A DNA stretch of 64,000 nucleotides from the NCBI RefSeq assembly GCF_019710575.1, contig NZ_JAHWFK010000042.1, positions 62,001 through 126,000 on the forward strand, read 5' to 3'. The translations under genes were made by a program, and so were the position numbers. This stretch comes from Paractinoplanes polyasparticus. GTDB lineage: Bacteria; Actinomycetota; Actinomycetes; Mycobacteriales; Micromonosporaceae. This document shows, one piece after another, positions 44,876 through 53,554 of this stretch; positions within the stretch are counted from its first letter, which is position 1, and each line of letters opens with the position of its first letter. The notes under the pieces were generated by a model. That model was not told where the DNA came from. It made no database searches and was given only the letters and a program-made list of their open reading frames with translations.

Positions 44876-45328
44876 ATGGGCGACGATGAGCTCGACCTGC
44901 CGCCGCTGTTGGACATCACGATCGCTGTTCAGCGCACCGTGAACGCCTCGAACGAGCTCATTGCTCGTGCCTCGCGGGAGCTTGGCGTCAACACCACCGA
45001 CATGGCCGCGCTGTCGCTGCTTGAGCAATACGGACCGATGGGGCCCGCCGAGCTGGCCAACCGGCTCGGCATCCGGACCGCCTCGGTGACCGCCCTCATT
45101 GACCGGCTGGAGAGTGTCGGCCATGTCGAACGGTCCAGTCATCCCCACGATCGCCGCCGCGTCACCGTGGCACCGACCCCCACAGCCCATCGTGCGGCGT
45201 TGAACTTCATCCGTCCCACGATCATCGCGATCGACGAGGCCGGCCGAGCCTTGAGCCCGGATGCCCGGCGAATCGTCCAGCAGTATCTGGCGGGAGTCCT
45301 GCAAGCTCTGGAGACAAGACCGCAATAG
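44876..45328 (+). CDS. MarR family transcriptional regulator
   Basis: 150 residues from ATG 44876 (TAGGGAGTGAG upstream). HTH and wing: TTDMAALSLLEQYGPMGPAELANRLG, ASVTALIDRLESVGHVERS, HDRRRVTVAPTP. It is followed, 90 bp on, by an FAD monooxygenase with a perfect 8-3-8 dyad over its promoter, the arrangement of a MarR repressor controlling a drug- or phenolic-inducible enzyme. Confidence 0.88.
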   Translation: MGDDELDLPPLLDITIAVQRTVNASNELIARASRELGVNTTDMAALSLLEQYGPMGPAELANRLGIRTASVTALIDRLESVGHVERSSHPHDRRRVTVAPTPTAHRAALNFIRPTIIAIDEAGRALSPDARRIVQQYLAGVLQALETRPQ

Positions 45329-45346
45329 TGTCACAAATCACACACT

Positions 45347-45376
45347 TTGTCTAGTAGCTAGACAATCGAGTAATGT
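45347..45376 (+). promoter_or_regulatory. MarR operator overlapping the monooxygenase promoter
   Basis: The dyad TTGTCTAG-TAG-CTAGACAA occupies 45347-45365. Its left arm includes TTGTCT, which serves as -35; TAATGT at 45371-45376 is the -10 with an 18-base spacer. A dimer bound to the dyad would block RNA polymerase. Confidence 0.65.
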
Positions 45377-45418
45377 TCTCCGGGTCAACGCTACTCTGCG
45401 GCAAGGATTCGAGCTGCC

Positions 45419-46633
45419 ATGTCTGCACCCAGCATTCTGATCTCCGGCGCCAGCATCGCCGGTCCGGCTTTGGCCTTCTGGCTCAATCGTGCCGGCTGGC
45501 ATACGACCGTCGTGGAACGGTTCGACCAGCTGCGCGACGCGGGCCACAACATCGATGTTCGTGGGGCGGCCCGCGAGGTTGTCCGTCGGATGGGACTCGA
45601 AGAGGCGATGCTCGCCTCCCGGACCGGAGAGGAGGGCACTGAATTCGTCGACGGCCGCGGCCGGTCGCTGGCGGTGTTCCCCCGTTCGGCCACCAAGGTG
45701 GACGGTGCGACGGCCGAGCTCGAGATCCTTCGGGGCGAGCTGTCCCGGATCCTGTACGAGGGAACACGGAACGAGACGGAGTACGTATTCGGCGATCAGA
45801 TCACCAATCTTGAGGACGTCGGCACTCATGTCGAGGTTTCGTTCGCGAACTCACCCCAGCGGTCCTTCGATGTCGTCGTGATCGCTGAGGGTCTCACCTC
45901 CCGAACGCGACGGATGGTGATGCCTGACGCCGACATCTCGCGCGTGGGTCTGTACACCGCGTACCTGACCATCCCGCGCACCGACGACGACAACGACTAC
46001 TGGCGCTGGTACAACGCGCCCGGCTCGCGGGTCGTGATGACTCGGCCGGACAACCTGGGGACGACGCGCGCCGTGCTGAGCTTCACCAGCAACAGGCGCG
46101 GGTTGGAGACTCTGCCTGAGCCGCAGGTGACCGCCTTGCTGCGCAGCACCTTCTCCGATGCCGGTTGGATGGCTTCCAGGGTCCTGGACGGGCTCGACGC
46201 GCCCTATTACTTCGACGCCATCGGCCAGGTTCGCCTACCCAAGTGGAACGAGGGGCGGATCGGGCTGATCGGCGACGCCGCCTACTGTGCCTCGCCGCTG
46301 AGTGGGATGAGCACCAGCCTCGCCCTGGTCGGCGCCTACGTTCTCGCGGGCGAACTGTCCACCGCCAGTGATCTACCCACGGCATACGACGCCTACGAGC
46401 GTCGATTGCGACCCTACGTCGAGCGAGCGCAGAAGCTGCCGCCCGGCGGGGTCGGCCTGGCCTACCCGAGCGGCCGGGCCGGACTGGCGGTTCTGCGTAC
46501 GGCTGTCCGGGTGCTCGGCAGCCGGCCGGTGCAGAAGCTTGCGCTCTTCGACCGCTTTTCGAAGACCGCGGCCGATACATTCACGCTTCCCGACTACTTC
46601 GGTAGTGCACACTCGCACGAAGTGGCAGCCTGA
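45419..46633 (+). CDS. FAD-dependent monooxygenase (aromatic hydroxylase / TetX-Rox type)
   Basis: 404 residues from ATG 45419. FAD motifs: ISGASIAGPALAFWL (GxGxxG-like), the Arg after HNIDVRG, and GLIGDAAYCASPLSGMSTSLALVGAY (GD motif). The single-component flavin monooxygenases of this length include aromatic hydroxylases and the enzymes that inactivate tetracycline and rifamycin. It is followed 2 bp later by an alpha/beta hydrolase and preceded by a MarR gene. Confidence 0.87.
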   Translation: MSAPSILISGASIAGPALAFWLNRAGWHTTVVERFDQLRDAGHNIDVRGAAREVVRRMGLEEAMLASRTGEEGTEFVDGRGRSLAVFPRSATKVDGATAELEILRGELSRILYEGTRNETEYVFGDQITNLEDVGTHVEVSFANSPQRSFDVVVIAEGLTSRTRRMVMPDADISRVGLYTAYLTIPRTDDDNDYWRWYNAPGSRVVMTRPDNLGTTRAVLSFTSNRRGLETLPEPQVTALLRSTFSDAGWMASRVLDGLDAPYYFDAIGQVRLPKWNEGRIGLIGDAAYCASPLSGMSTSLALVGAYVLAGELSTASDLPTAYDAYERRLRPYVERAQKLPPGGVGLAYPSGRAGLAVLRTAVRVLGSRPVQKLALFDRFSKTAADTFTLPDYFGSAHSHEVAA

Positions 46634-46635
46634 GC

Positions 46636-47436
46636 GTGGTCACCGACCAAACCATCAACGCGGGCGAAGTTCCGCTGCGATATCGCGACTACGGCGGCAG
46701 CGGTCATCCGCTCGTGCTGCTGCATGGCGCCGGTGCGGACCGGACATCGTGGGACGCTGTCGGACCGCCGCTCGCCGAAAGCTATCGCACGGTGGCTGTC
46801 GATCTGCGGGGGCATGGCGAGTCGGGCGACGGCCTCTGGAGCTGGGAAGAGGTGCTCGACGACCTGGAGGCGGTGGTCGCCGCCCTGGGCATGGCGCGAC
46901 CGGCCATGGTCGGGCACTCCGTGGGGGGTTTGCTGGCAGCCCGTTGGACCCGTCGTCACCTCGATTGTCCGGCTGCGGCCAGCCTCGACGGCCACCGTGT
47001 GGCCGGGACGCAAACCAGCGACCTCGGCACTGATACGGACGACGACGTGGTGGCACTGTCTGACGGCTTCACGGCGTGGTTCGACGCGGCGTTCGCCCAG
47101 CACGAGTCGCGCCTGCGGTCCGCCCAGGCGGCGGCATCCGCAGCGGCACGCGCCGCCATTGCTGCCGACAACTTCACCTCGTTGCAGGGTCTCAGCGTGC
47201 CGTTCCTCATGGTGGTGGCGGAATCCAGCGGACCTCACGTACCGGCGGAATGGGAACCGCTGACGGCAGCGTTTCGCGCCGGCTTGTGGCGAGATCTCCA
47301 CGCCCTCGCTGGAGCTCAGCCCTCCATCGAGCTCCGCCCGATCGACGCTTCGCACGGCATGCTTTACGAAGCGCCTCAGGAAACCGTAGGCATCGTGGCG
47401 GATTTCCTCGGCCGGACATTGGCAACATCGCATTAG
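46636..47436 (+). CDS. Alpha/beta hydrolase
   Basis: 266 residues from GTG 46636, two bases after the monooxygenase stop. Serine hydrolase pattern: HGAGADRTSW (oxyanion), VGHSVGG with nucleophile Ser94, and a late His in IDASHGML. It probably hydrolyses an ester or lactone, possibly the product of the coupled monooxygenase (as in Baeyer-Villiger-type degradation); that is inference from context. Confidence 0.86.
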   Translation: MVTDQTINAGEVPLRYRDYGGSGHPLVLLHGAGADRTSWDAVGPPLAESYRTVAVDLRGHGESGDGLWSWEEVLDDLEAVVAALGMARPAMVGHSVGGLLAARWTRRHLDCPAAASLDGHRVAGTQTSDLGTDTDDDVVALSDGFTAWFDAAFAQHESRLRSAQAAASAAARAAIAADNFTSLQGLSVPFLMVVAESSGPHVPAEWEPLTAAFRAGLWRDLHALAGAQPSIELRPIDASHGMLYEAPQETVGIVADFLGRTLATSH

Positions 47437-47986
47437 TCATCCCGCACGAGTGCTTCAGGAACTCGGGGCCGGCGCGCATGGCCAGCGGTTTCCCGGCAGT
47501 TCTCGACCGCATCATCCGACCGGTGGCGCCGCCGCTGGTCGCAACTCCGGAGAAAGCCGCCGGACGAAGTGTGCTTCACGCCCTCGATTCCGAGGTCACC
47601 CGTCCGACCGGAGGCCTCTACGAGGGAGGCGCCTACGAGATCGTCGAAGCAGTCCCGCGACGCAACCTTCACAGCTCGGGTTCACTCCCTCACCGAGGAG
47701 CGACTGAAGGAACTCGGCCTGTGAATCTGCGCCTCTCGAGAAGCCGTGCTGACGGTTCGCAGCCTTTGGCCGACGCGGCAGGCAGCAGCCGGGCAAGCTG
47801 TGCGCCCCTCGCGCGTCGGTGAGGTCGTGCCGCCCCGTCACCGCTTCGGAGACCTCGTCGTGTATCGATGACCGCCACACCGTGACCTCGACCCGGCAGT
47901 GCAACTTATGAAACCCGCCCTGGTTGGGGCGGCAATCCTCCGCCGGGCTGGGTATGCGCGGGCGGGTCCCGGCGGAGGGCGGCGGA
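47437..47986. other. 550-bp region with a dehydrogenase remnant
   Basis: A likely SDR-family C-terminal remnant occupies 47480-47724. The remaining 260 bp, up to the convergent glycosyltransferase stop, show no gene. Confidence 0.4.
47480..47724 (+). pseudogene. Possible SDR-family C-terminal remnant
   Basis: One frame reads PAVLDRIIRPVAPPLVATPEKAA and VLHALDSEVTRPTGGLYEGG; after about 47665 a neighbouring frame continues FTARVHSLTEERLKELGL to a TGA. This is the style of the end of retinol-dehydrogenase-like SDR proteins. The N-terminal cofactor domain is absent. The assignment is tentative. Confidence 0.4.
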
Positions 47987-49264
47987 TCAGCCCAGGGCGA
48001 GGCGTTCGATCGCTGTGACGGCGTCATGCTCGGCGTAGACCTTCGCGAGCTGCGCCACGTTGTCCCGAATCTCGTGGTCGCCCAAAACGGCCGCAGTGGC
48101 CTCGGCCACAGCTTGCGGCGTCGGGCTCGCGGTGTCCAAGTTGATGCCGAGCCGGTGATAGGCGACCCGGGCGGCGTTAGCAGGCTTGTCCTCGCTCTGC
48201 CCGGCGACGATCACCGGGATTCCGGCCGCCAATGCTTGGTGCGTTCCACCTGCGCCTCCGTTGGTAACCAGGACGCTCGCCTTGGGAAGGAGAGCCTCGA
48301 ACGGGATGTAGTCCGCCACGCGAGCGTTGTCGGGCACCGGGATCGACAGCGACGCGGGATCCGCGCCACCCAACGCGGCCACCACCGTGACGTCCTTGTC
48401 GGCCAGACCGGCAAGCGTTGGCTCGACCAGCTGCGAAAGATCGTGGTTGGCCAACGTGCCCTGCGTGACGATCACCACCGGGCGTGAACCGTCCAGGTCG
48501 GACCACCACCCCGGCGGCTCCCAGTCGGCGGTCTGCTGCGGCGGGAGCGTGCCCACCAGGTGAATGGTGGCCGGCAGGTCGCTGCGGTGAAATTCGAAAC
48601 CAGGCACGCTCAGTACGGCGGTAGCGTCGGGCGTCGTGTATGGCACGTCCACGAACGAGGCGGTGATCGGCTCCGTCGCCCCCAACTCCCGCAGCAACGT
48701 AGCCACCCGGTCGCGGGCCGGCTCGAGGGCTGCGGCGAGTTCAGCGTTGCCGGCCCGGTTAGCGGCCTTGGCTGCCTCCGGGTCGGCCGACGGGATCGGG
48801 CCGAAGAAGGTGGAATCGTCGCTGCTGACTGCCAGGGGGGCCACGCTGACGCCGACCCATTTGACCGGCCGCCGACCCGCTGCGCCGAACTTCACCGGCA
48901 TCGCGCCCAAGAACAATACGTTGCAGATCAGGTATTGGTCCGGGTCCTCTTCGAGCAAGGCCTGCAGCGCCCGGTGCTCCTCGCCCATCGGGTTGGCGAA
49001 CGCGCGAATCCAGTCGTAGTTCAACTGCGCTGGACCCGGCGGCAGCCCCAGCGCCTCACGCTCGGCGACCACTTCCCGGATATCGTAGTCAGCCTCTCCT
49101 GCGAGCGGCGCGAACGCGAGCCCGGCGGCCTCGGTTACGACCCGGAACGTGCTGCCCGACAGGACCGTAACTTGATGGCCACGGGCGGCGAGCGCTTGAG
49201 CCAGAGTGAGCATTGGCCCGAACTCTCCCGGTACCGGGGGCGCTGCCACGATGATTTTCGACAT
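47987..49264 (-). CDS. GT-B glycosyltransferase (macrolide/UGT type)
   Basis: 425 residues from ATG 49264 (CAGGAGAACC upstream). The N-terminal GEFGPMLTLAQALAARGHQVTVLSG and the C-terminal nucleotide-sugar site TNGGAGGTHQALAAGIPVIV are those of the MGT/UGT family (GT1). Such enzymes glycosylate macrolides, flavonoids and other small molecules and often inactivate antibiotics. It converges on the MarR/monooxygenase/hydrolase unit, consistent with a detoxification group. Confidence 0.88.
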   Translation of the reverse strand: MSKIIVAAPPVPGEFGPMLTLAQALAARGHQVTVLSGSTFRVVTEAAGLAFAPLAGEADYDIREVVAEREALGLPPGPAQLNYDWIRAFANPMGEEHRALQALLEEDPDQYLICNVLFLGAMPVKFGAAGRRPVKWVGVSVAPLAVSSDDSTFFGPIPSADPEAAKAANRAGNAELAAALEPARDRVATLLRELGATEPITASFVDVPYTTPDATAVLSVPGFEFHRSDLPATIHLVGTLPPQQTADWEPPGWWSDLDGSRPVVIVTQGTLANHDLSQLVEPTLAGLADKDVTVVAALGGADPASLSIPVPDNARVADYIPFEALLPKASVLVTNGGAGGTHQALAAGIPVIVAGQSEDKPANAARVAYHRLGINLDTASPTPQAVAEATAAVLGDHEIRDNVAQLAKVYAEHDAVTAIERLALG

Positions 49265-49752
49265 GGGTTCTCCTGTTTGGCGATGTGGGCTTCAAACTGG
49301 CACAGGAGGAGTTAGCTCTTACGCTGAATGATCCAATTGTCGGTTATGACGGCTCAAGATCTGCCCCGAAGGTCCGCTGGAGCCAGCCCTTGCCGCACCG
49401 ACGATTCCCGCGCACAGTGAGGTTTCTGCTGCGTCCGGCCCGTGCACGCGATTGCGGTTCTCGACACGCCTCGTGCTCTGGCCGCCGCCCGAGCGAATCC
49501 ATTGACCCGGCCCACGCGCGCCTAGTTGTTTCACAGTACGGGCGATGGAGAGGTTGTTTCCTTGCCGCACGATCCCGTCGGCGCTGGGCAGGGCCGGTGT
49601 CTCGATCCGGCGGGTCTCACCGGTGGCGAGCGTCGGCTCGCCGGTGCCGGGAACGACGTAGGAGGAAACAAGGCTCCCGGTGGACATCGTGAAGGGCTTT
49701 CCTCGGTGACGTGCCCGGAAAACAAGGGATCTGGAAGGTTCGTGAAGGCCGG
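49265..49752. other. 488-bp region with one doubtful small ORF
   Basis: Only the ORF at 49319-49687 is a candidate here. No repeat or RNA gene is seen. Confidence 0.4.
49319..49687 (-). CDS. Unrecognised small ORF
   Basis: 122 residues from ATG 49687 with a reasonable GAGGAAAG ribosome site. I recognise no family. The first 60 residues (SSYVVPGTGEPTLATGETRR, then IETPALPSADGIVRQGNN) look protein-like; the rest, rich in Arg, Gly and Ser, looks like shadow coding. It may be the 5' piece of a lost gene. Confidence 0.3.
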   Translation of the reverse strand: MSTGSLVSSYVVPGTGEPTLATGETRRIETPALPSADGIVRQGNNLSIARTVKQLGARGPGQWIRSGGGQSTRRVENRNRVHGPDAAETSLCAGIVGAARAGSSGPSGQILSRHNRQLDHSA

Positions 49753-50607
49753 TCAGTTGAGTGCGGCGGTGATCGCTTCGGCCGGAGTCGTGGTCGGTCG
49801 TGCGATCAGTCGCTTGAGGTCGCCGGAGTCGGTGAACAACTCGCCGCGGCCCATGGCGAGGTCGGCGTCGACGAGGACGCGGGCCAGTGCCGCGGGCAAG
49901 CCGGCGTCGGTGAACGCCTGGGTGAACTTGTCGGCCGGCAGGTCGATGTTGGCGATCTGCTTCCCGGTGACGGCTGACATCGTGGCGGCCAGTTCGGCCA
50001 GGGTGAACGCCTCATCTCCGCCCAGTTCGTATGCCTGGCCGGCGTGACCGTCGGTGGTGAGCACGGCCGCGGCGGCGGCGGCGTAGTCGGCGCGGGTCGC
50101 GGCGCTGATCCTGCCCTGGCCGGTCGCCCCGGCCAAGGCTCCGCTGCGCAGCACCTGCGGGAGTTGGGCGGTGTAGTTCTCCAGGTACCAGCCGTTGCGC
50201 AGCATGACGCTGGGGACGCGGTCGCGTAGGTCCTGCTCGGTGGCGTAGTGGGTGACGCCGAGGATCGAGGTAGCCGTGTCGGCGTGCAGCATGCTCGTGT
50301 ATGCGACCAGCGACGCTCCTGCCGCCACCGCGGCGTCGATGGCGCGGCGGTGATTGGCGACGCGCTCGTCCACGTCCGTGGTCGAGATCAGCAGGAGCTT
50401 CTCCACGCCCTCGAACGCGGCGGGGAGGCTGTCCGGCTGCGCGAAGTCGGCCCGGCGGACCACGATGCCGCGATCGGCGAGGTCTTTGATCTTGCTGAGG
50501 TCGCGGCTGGTCGCGACGATGTCGGAGGCAGGCACGCCGCGGGTCAATAGTGCCTCGACGGTGTGCCGGCCCAGATGCGAGGAGGCGGCGGTGACGACGA
50601 TCGACAT
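49753..50607 (-). CDS. NAD(P)H-binding reductase (NmrA/QorB type)
   Basis: 284 residues from ATG 50607 (AGGAAGAGGG upstream). Atypical SDR: IVVTAASSHLGRHTVEAL at the cofactor loop, LLLISTTDV, and ATEQDLRDRVPSVMLRNGWYLENY, the signature of QorB/NmrA-like proteins. It reduces quinones or acts as a redox sensor. Divergent from an HxlR gene, a widespread arrangement in which the HxlR protein represses the reductase until quinones or electrophiles are present. Confidence 0.86.
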   Translation of the reverse strand: MSIVVTAASSHLGRHTVEALLTRGVPASDIVATSRDLSKIKDLADRGIVVRRADFAQPDSLPAAFEGVEKLLLISTTDVDERVANHRRAIDAAVAAGASLVAYTSMLHADTATSILGVTHYATEQDLRDRVPSVMLRNGWYLENYTAQLPQVLRSGALAGATGQGRISAATRADYAAAAAAVLTTDGHAGQAYELGGDEAFTLAELAATMSAVTGKQIANIDLPADKFTQAFTDAGLPAALARVLVDADLAMGRGELFTDSGDLKRLIARPTTTPAEAITAALN

Positions 50608-50657
50608 GGGATTTCCCTCTTCCTGCCGCGGACTTTTCCGCGGTACGCAAGCCATGA

Positions 50658-50709
50658 TTACCTGGTCACTCTCTTTTGGTAAGTACTGACTTCGAGGTAA
50701 GCTGGCCAC
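50658..50709. promoter_or_regulatory. HxlR operator region with GGTAA repeats
   Basis: TTACC at 50658-50662 and GGTAA at 50678-50682 form a dyad with a 15-base spacer; GGTAA recurs at 50696-50700. TAAGCT at 50698-50703 can serve as -10 for the HxlR gene. GGTAAGCTGGCCAC here nearly repeats the element before the other HxlR gene at 39402-39415. Confidence 0.5.
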
Positions 50710-50736
50710 CCCGACGAGAGTTTCGAGGTGACGTTC

Positions 50737-51150
50737 GTGGCCACCACCGACGATGTGATCGAGCCCATATCCGCATGGGACCCGTACACACGCGGCTGCC
50801 CCTCACGTGACGTGCTCGACCAGATCGGCAGCAAGTGGGCGGTGCTCGTGATCGGCGAGCTCGGCCGCAACGGGGCGTGCCGGTTTACCGAGCTGCGGCA
50901 ACAACTCGCGGGAGTGAGTGAGAAGATGCTCACCCAAACCCTGCGGACGCTCGAGCGTGACGGACTGGTTCTGCGAACGGTGTACCCGGAGGCGCCGATC
51001 CGCGTGGAATACGAGCTGACACCGCTCGGGCAGACGCTGCGAGGTCCGTTGAAGGCGCTCTCGGATTGGTCGGTGCAGCACATCGGGGACGTCCTCACCG
51101 CCCGCAACGAATACCACGACCGCACCGGCAAACGCTCAATCCCGCGATAG
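50737..51150 (+). CDS. HxlR family transcriptional regulator
   Basis: 137 residues from GTG 50737, which has GAGGTGA eight bases upstream; GTG 50728 would add three residues. Family landmarks: TRGCPSRDVLDQIGSKWAVLVIGEL (with the conserved Cys), FTELRQQLAGVSEKMLTQTLRTLERDG and VEYELTPLGQTL. The N-terminal Cys is the usual sensor of electrophiles. Probable repressor of the divergent NAD(P)H-binding reductase. Confidence 0.88.
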   Translation: MATTDDVIEPISAWDPYTRGCPSRDVLDQIGSKWAVLVIGELGRNGACRFTELRQQLAGVSEKMLTQTLRTLERDGLVLRTVYPEAPIRVEYELTPLGQTLRGPLKALSDWSVQHIGDVLTARNEYHDRTGKRSIPR

Positions 51151-51307
51151 TCGGCGTCAGACGTCGCCATGCCCTTCCTCTGCCGACCGCACCTGTTCGG
51201 CAGCCAGCAGGCTGGTGTCGGGGTTCGGCGAGAGAGTGTGGTTCGCCGGTGAGTCCGGCGAGAGCGGTGGCGATTTCCTAGAGGGAGGCTTTGACGTACT
51301 CGCCGAG

Positions 51308-51570
51308 CTACTCGTCAAGCCAGATCGCCGTTTGGTCGGAGTGGGCATAGCGTTGCACGGAGCCGCTGGCTAGCCGCAGGCTGGGCCGGCTGTCGATGTG
51401 CAGCATTCCGGTCTGTTCCGCGTAGTCCAGGACGTCGCGCAGCTGCGCTTCGGGCACCAGCAGGCGTTCGGCGACCTCGGCCGGCGTTGTGTCGAGTTCT
51501 GCCCTCGATGTCCAGCGGAGCACAGCTGCCACGTCCTGTGCGAGTTCCTGACAGCGGCTGCGGGCGTCCG
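51308..51570 (-). pseudogene. Winged-helix-like C-terminal fragment
   Basis: About 85 codons remain (ELAQDVAAVLRWTSRAELDT, AEVAERLLVPEAQLRDVLDY, then QTGMLHIDSRPSLRL). The pattern is a winged helix at the end of a longer protein. A TAG at 51308 cuts a frame that would continue LGEYVKASL to a second stop, so a nonsense change at the end is possible. The 5' part is missing. Confidence 0.4.
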
Positions 51571-51659
51571 ACGCGCGCACGATCCGGGCCGCTCGGGTGG
51601 CAACGACAACACGGTGTCCACCGGCTGCGGCCGCCCGATGCTGTACCGGCCGCCCTGCG

Positions 51660-51956
51660 CACCAGCCGGTGGCTGCCCGTCGCCCGTCACGCGACGAGCT
51701 ACCCGGCCACCCCGGGGGACAGTGCGCTGCACCTGGACGACGGCGTCTGACCGTACGGAGTCTGCTGGCCGACCGGGCGCCGCACGGCGAACTGGTGTTC
51801 CTGTCGGCCTGCGAGACGGTGCTGAGCAGCGAGGTCGCCGCGGCCGAGGTCATCCACCTGAGCACGGCTTCCCACGTGGCCGGATTCCCGCACGTGATCG
51901 GTACCCTGCGGCGGGTGACCGACGGCACCGCGGCGGAGACGGCACGGCTGTTTAGC
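51660..51956 (+). pseudogene. CHAT (caspase-like) protease domain remnant
   Basis: Spread over two frames joined near 51747: VARHATSYPATPGDSALHLDDG, then LTVRSLLADRAPHGELVFLSACET and IHLSTASHVAGFPHVIGTLRRV. The His of the RHAT segment and the Cys of SACET correspond to the CHAT catalytic dyad. The domain stops at ETARLF and is followed at once by a different protein. N-terminal TPR or sensor parts are absent. Confidence 0.65.
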
Positions 51957-51957
51957 G

Positions 51958-52164
51958 CTGGAGCACGTTCTCGCCGTGGAGATGGAGGCCGCCGGGGTCG
52001 CCACGGCGGCCCACTCTCACGGGGTCGAATGGTTCGCGGTCCACGGCGTGGGAGACGTGGCGGGTATACAAGAGGTCGACGAGAACTCGATACCGTATGC
52101 CCGCCCCGTGGCTGCGCGCTTCGTGTGCGGCGCGCTTGAGTTCTGCCGGCCGTTCGCTGAGTGA
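51958..52164 (+). pseudogene. Nucleoside phosphorylase (PNP/UDP type) C-terminal fragment
   Basis: 69 codons match the end of an MTA/SAH-nucleosidase-like phosphorylase domain (VLAVEMEAAGVATAAHSHG, then VHGVGDVA, PVAARFVCGAL), ending in TGA. VEMEAAG is the family's substrate-binding segment. The N-terminal three quarters are missing; the breakpoint with the CHAT remnant is at about 51957. Such phosphorylase domains are also found fused to STAND ATPases in defence-type proteins. Confidence 0.6.
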
Positions 52165-52189
52165 GTGTTTTGGAGGAATGTCAGGCCGG

Positions 52190-52652
52190 GCTTGTAACGC
52201 GGTACGGCGTTGCTGGCGTTCGGCGGGTTTGCCGCGGGCGACCCGGCGCAGCATCTGGTTGATCGCGGCCCAGCGGATCAACTCCTCGGAGACCTCCGGG
52301 TCGCGTTCATAGTCGCGGGCCAGCCGGCGATGGGCGGTCAGCCAAGCCAGAGTCCGTTCGACTATCCATCGTTTCCGGTGGACCTCGAACCCGCGCTGCT
52401 CGGGCGGCTTGCGCACGATGTCGATCACCATGCCCAAGGTGCGAGCGCCCGGTCGACCAGCCGGCCGGTGAAGCCTTGATCGGCGAACACCACCCGCCTC
52501 GGCGCCGTCGTGGTCGGCAGACCCTCGTCGATCAACACCTGCAGATAACTTAGCTTGAGATCGGCACCGTCGGGACCGAGGAGCAGCACGTCCCGGGCCA
52601 GGTCTCGGCAGATCTCCCAGCGCGCCTGGTCGATCTCTTGTGGTGTGGTCAT
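52190..52652 (-). pseudogene. IS5-like transposase fragment joined to a gene start
   Basis: From ATG 52652 (GGGAG upstream) about 50 codons of an unknown protein (EIDQARWEICRDLARDVLLL, LSYLQVLIDEGLP) run in frame into transposase sequence (RRVVFADQGFTGRLVDRAL). After a frame change near 52440 the DDE domain end continues (IDIVRKPPEQRGFEVHRKRW, ERTLAWLTAHRRLARDYERD, RWAAINQMLRRVAR). The N-terminal half of the transposase is absent. Confidence 0.65.
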
Positions 52653-53554
52653 CAAATCTCCCGGTCAATCGCACGATCGGTTGTCCTGCCTACACGTTCG
52701 CATCGACCGTCTGCGTGACCGCCGTGCCGGGCACAACGGAGAGGTTCGCGTCGGCGCAGCCGGCAATCGAGGGCGACTCCGATCCGCCGCCGACTCCAAT
52801 GCCGAATACTCCTTGCGTGACCAGCCAAGTTTCTCGACGAGGCGGTCGGGTGTTGCTGTTAGGGCTGGTCAAGTTGCTTGAAGAACTCAAGGTCCGCGCC
52901 AGTCATGACTAACGTGCGTGTCCCTTCGAGGGTTCTGGATCCGCTTGGTTCGAGGTCAGGCGTGGCGGAAGTTCTCACCGTGCTGCCCCGGCAAGCATGC
53001 TGCCGTCGCTGATCATTGCCAGAGAAACATGCGGCGCAATCCATCAAATGTCATCGTCCAGCACGGCCCCCGGCGTCGACGACGGGCTGGTTATACGCCA
53101 ATTGAGCTGCACCTATTCAATGTTGAGTGCGTCGCTTTCAATTCTGGACCACGGATTGCTGTCGCCTTCGGTGCGGTGACCGCCGTCGGCCGACAGTGCC
53201 CCACGCGAGCCGGGCCGGGCCGGGCCGGTGAACGTGACAGCCCGCTCGTCGTCATGAGTTCCCGCGGCACCCGTCCAGACCTGTTCCCGTATCGACCTAA
53301 TGCGCGAAGCGCATATCGTGCATCTCGCCCCAGTGTCGAGCCAGGCCGGACATCGGCCCGTGGTCTGTGCGCCATTTCACCGTCGTCACCGGAACCGCAT
53401 TTATCGCTTTCCTACTTCCCAGTAATGCTTTCTTCGTCCCGGAATGGTCCTGTAGCTTGATTGCGCCTTCGCAGTGACGTTGCGGCGACGGCGCCCCACC
53501 GGTCGCCGTCGGTCAGGCCGTCGGGCAGCGCGGAAACGTCGGGAGCACGCGAAC
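52653..53554. other. 0.9-kb region without recognisable genes
   Basis: Frames on both strands are open for up to 180 codons but none resembles a known protein or has a convincing start. A run of GGGCC units lies at 53213-53227. The last 100 bp should contain the promoter of the kinase gene at 53555. Confidence 0.4.
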
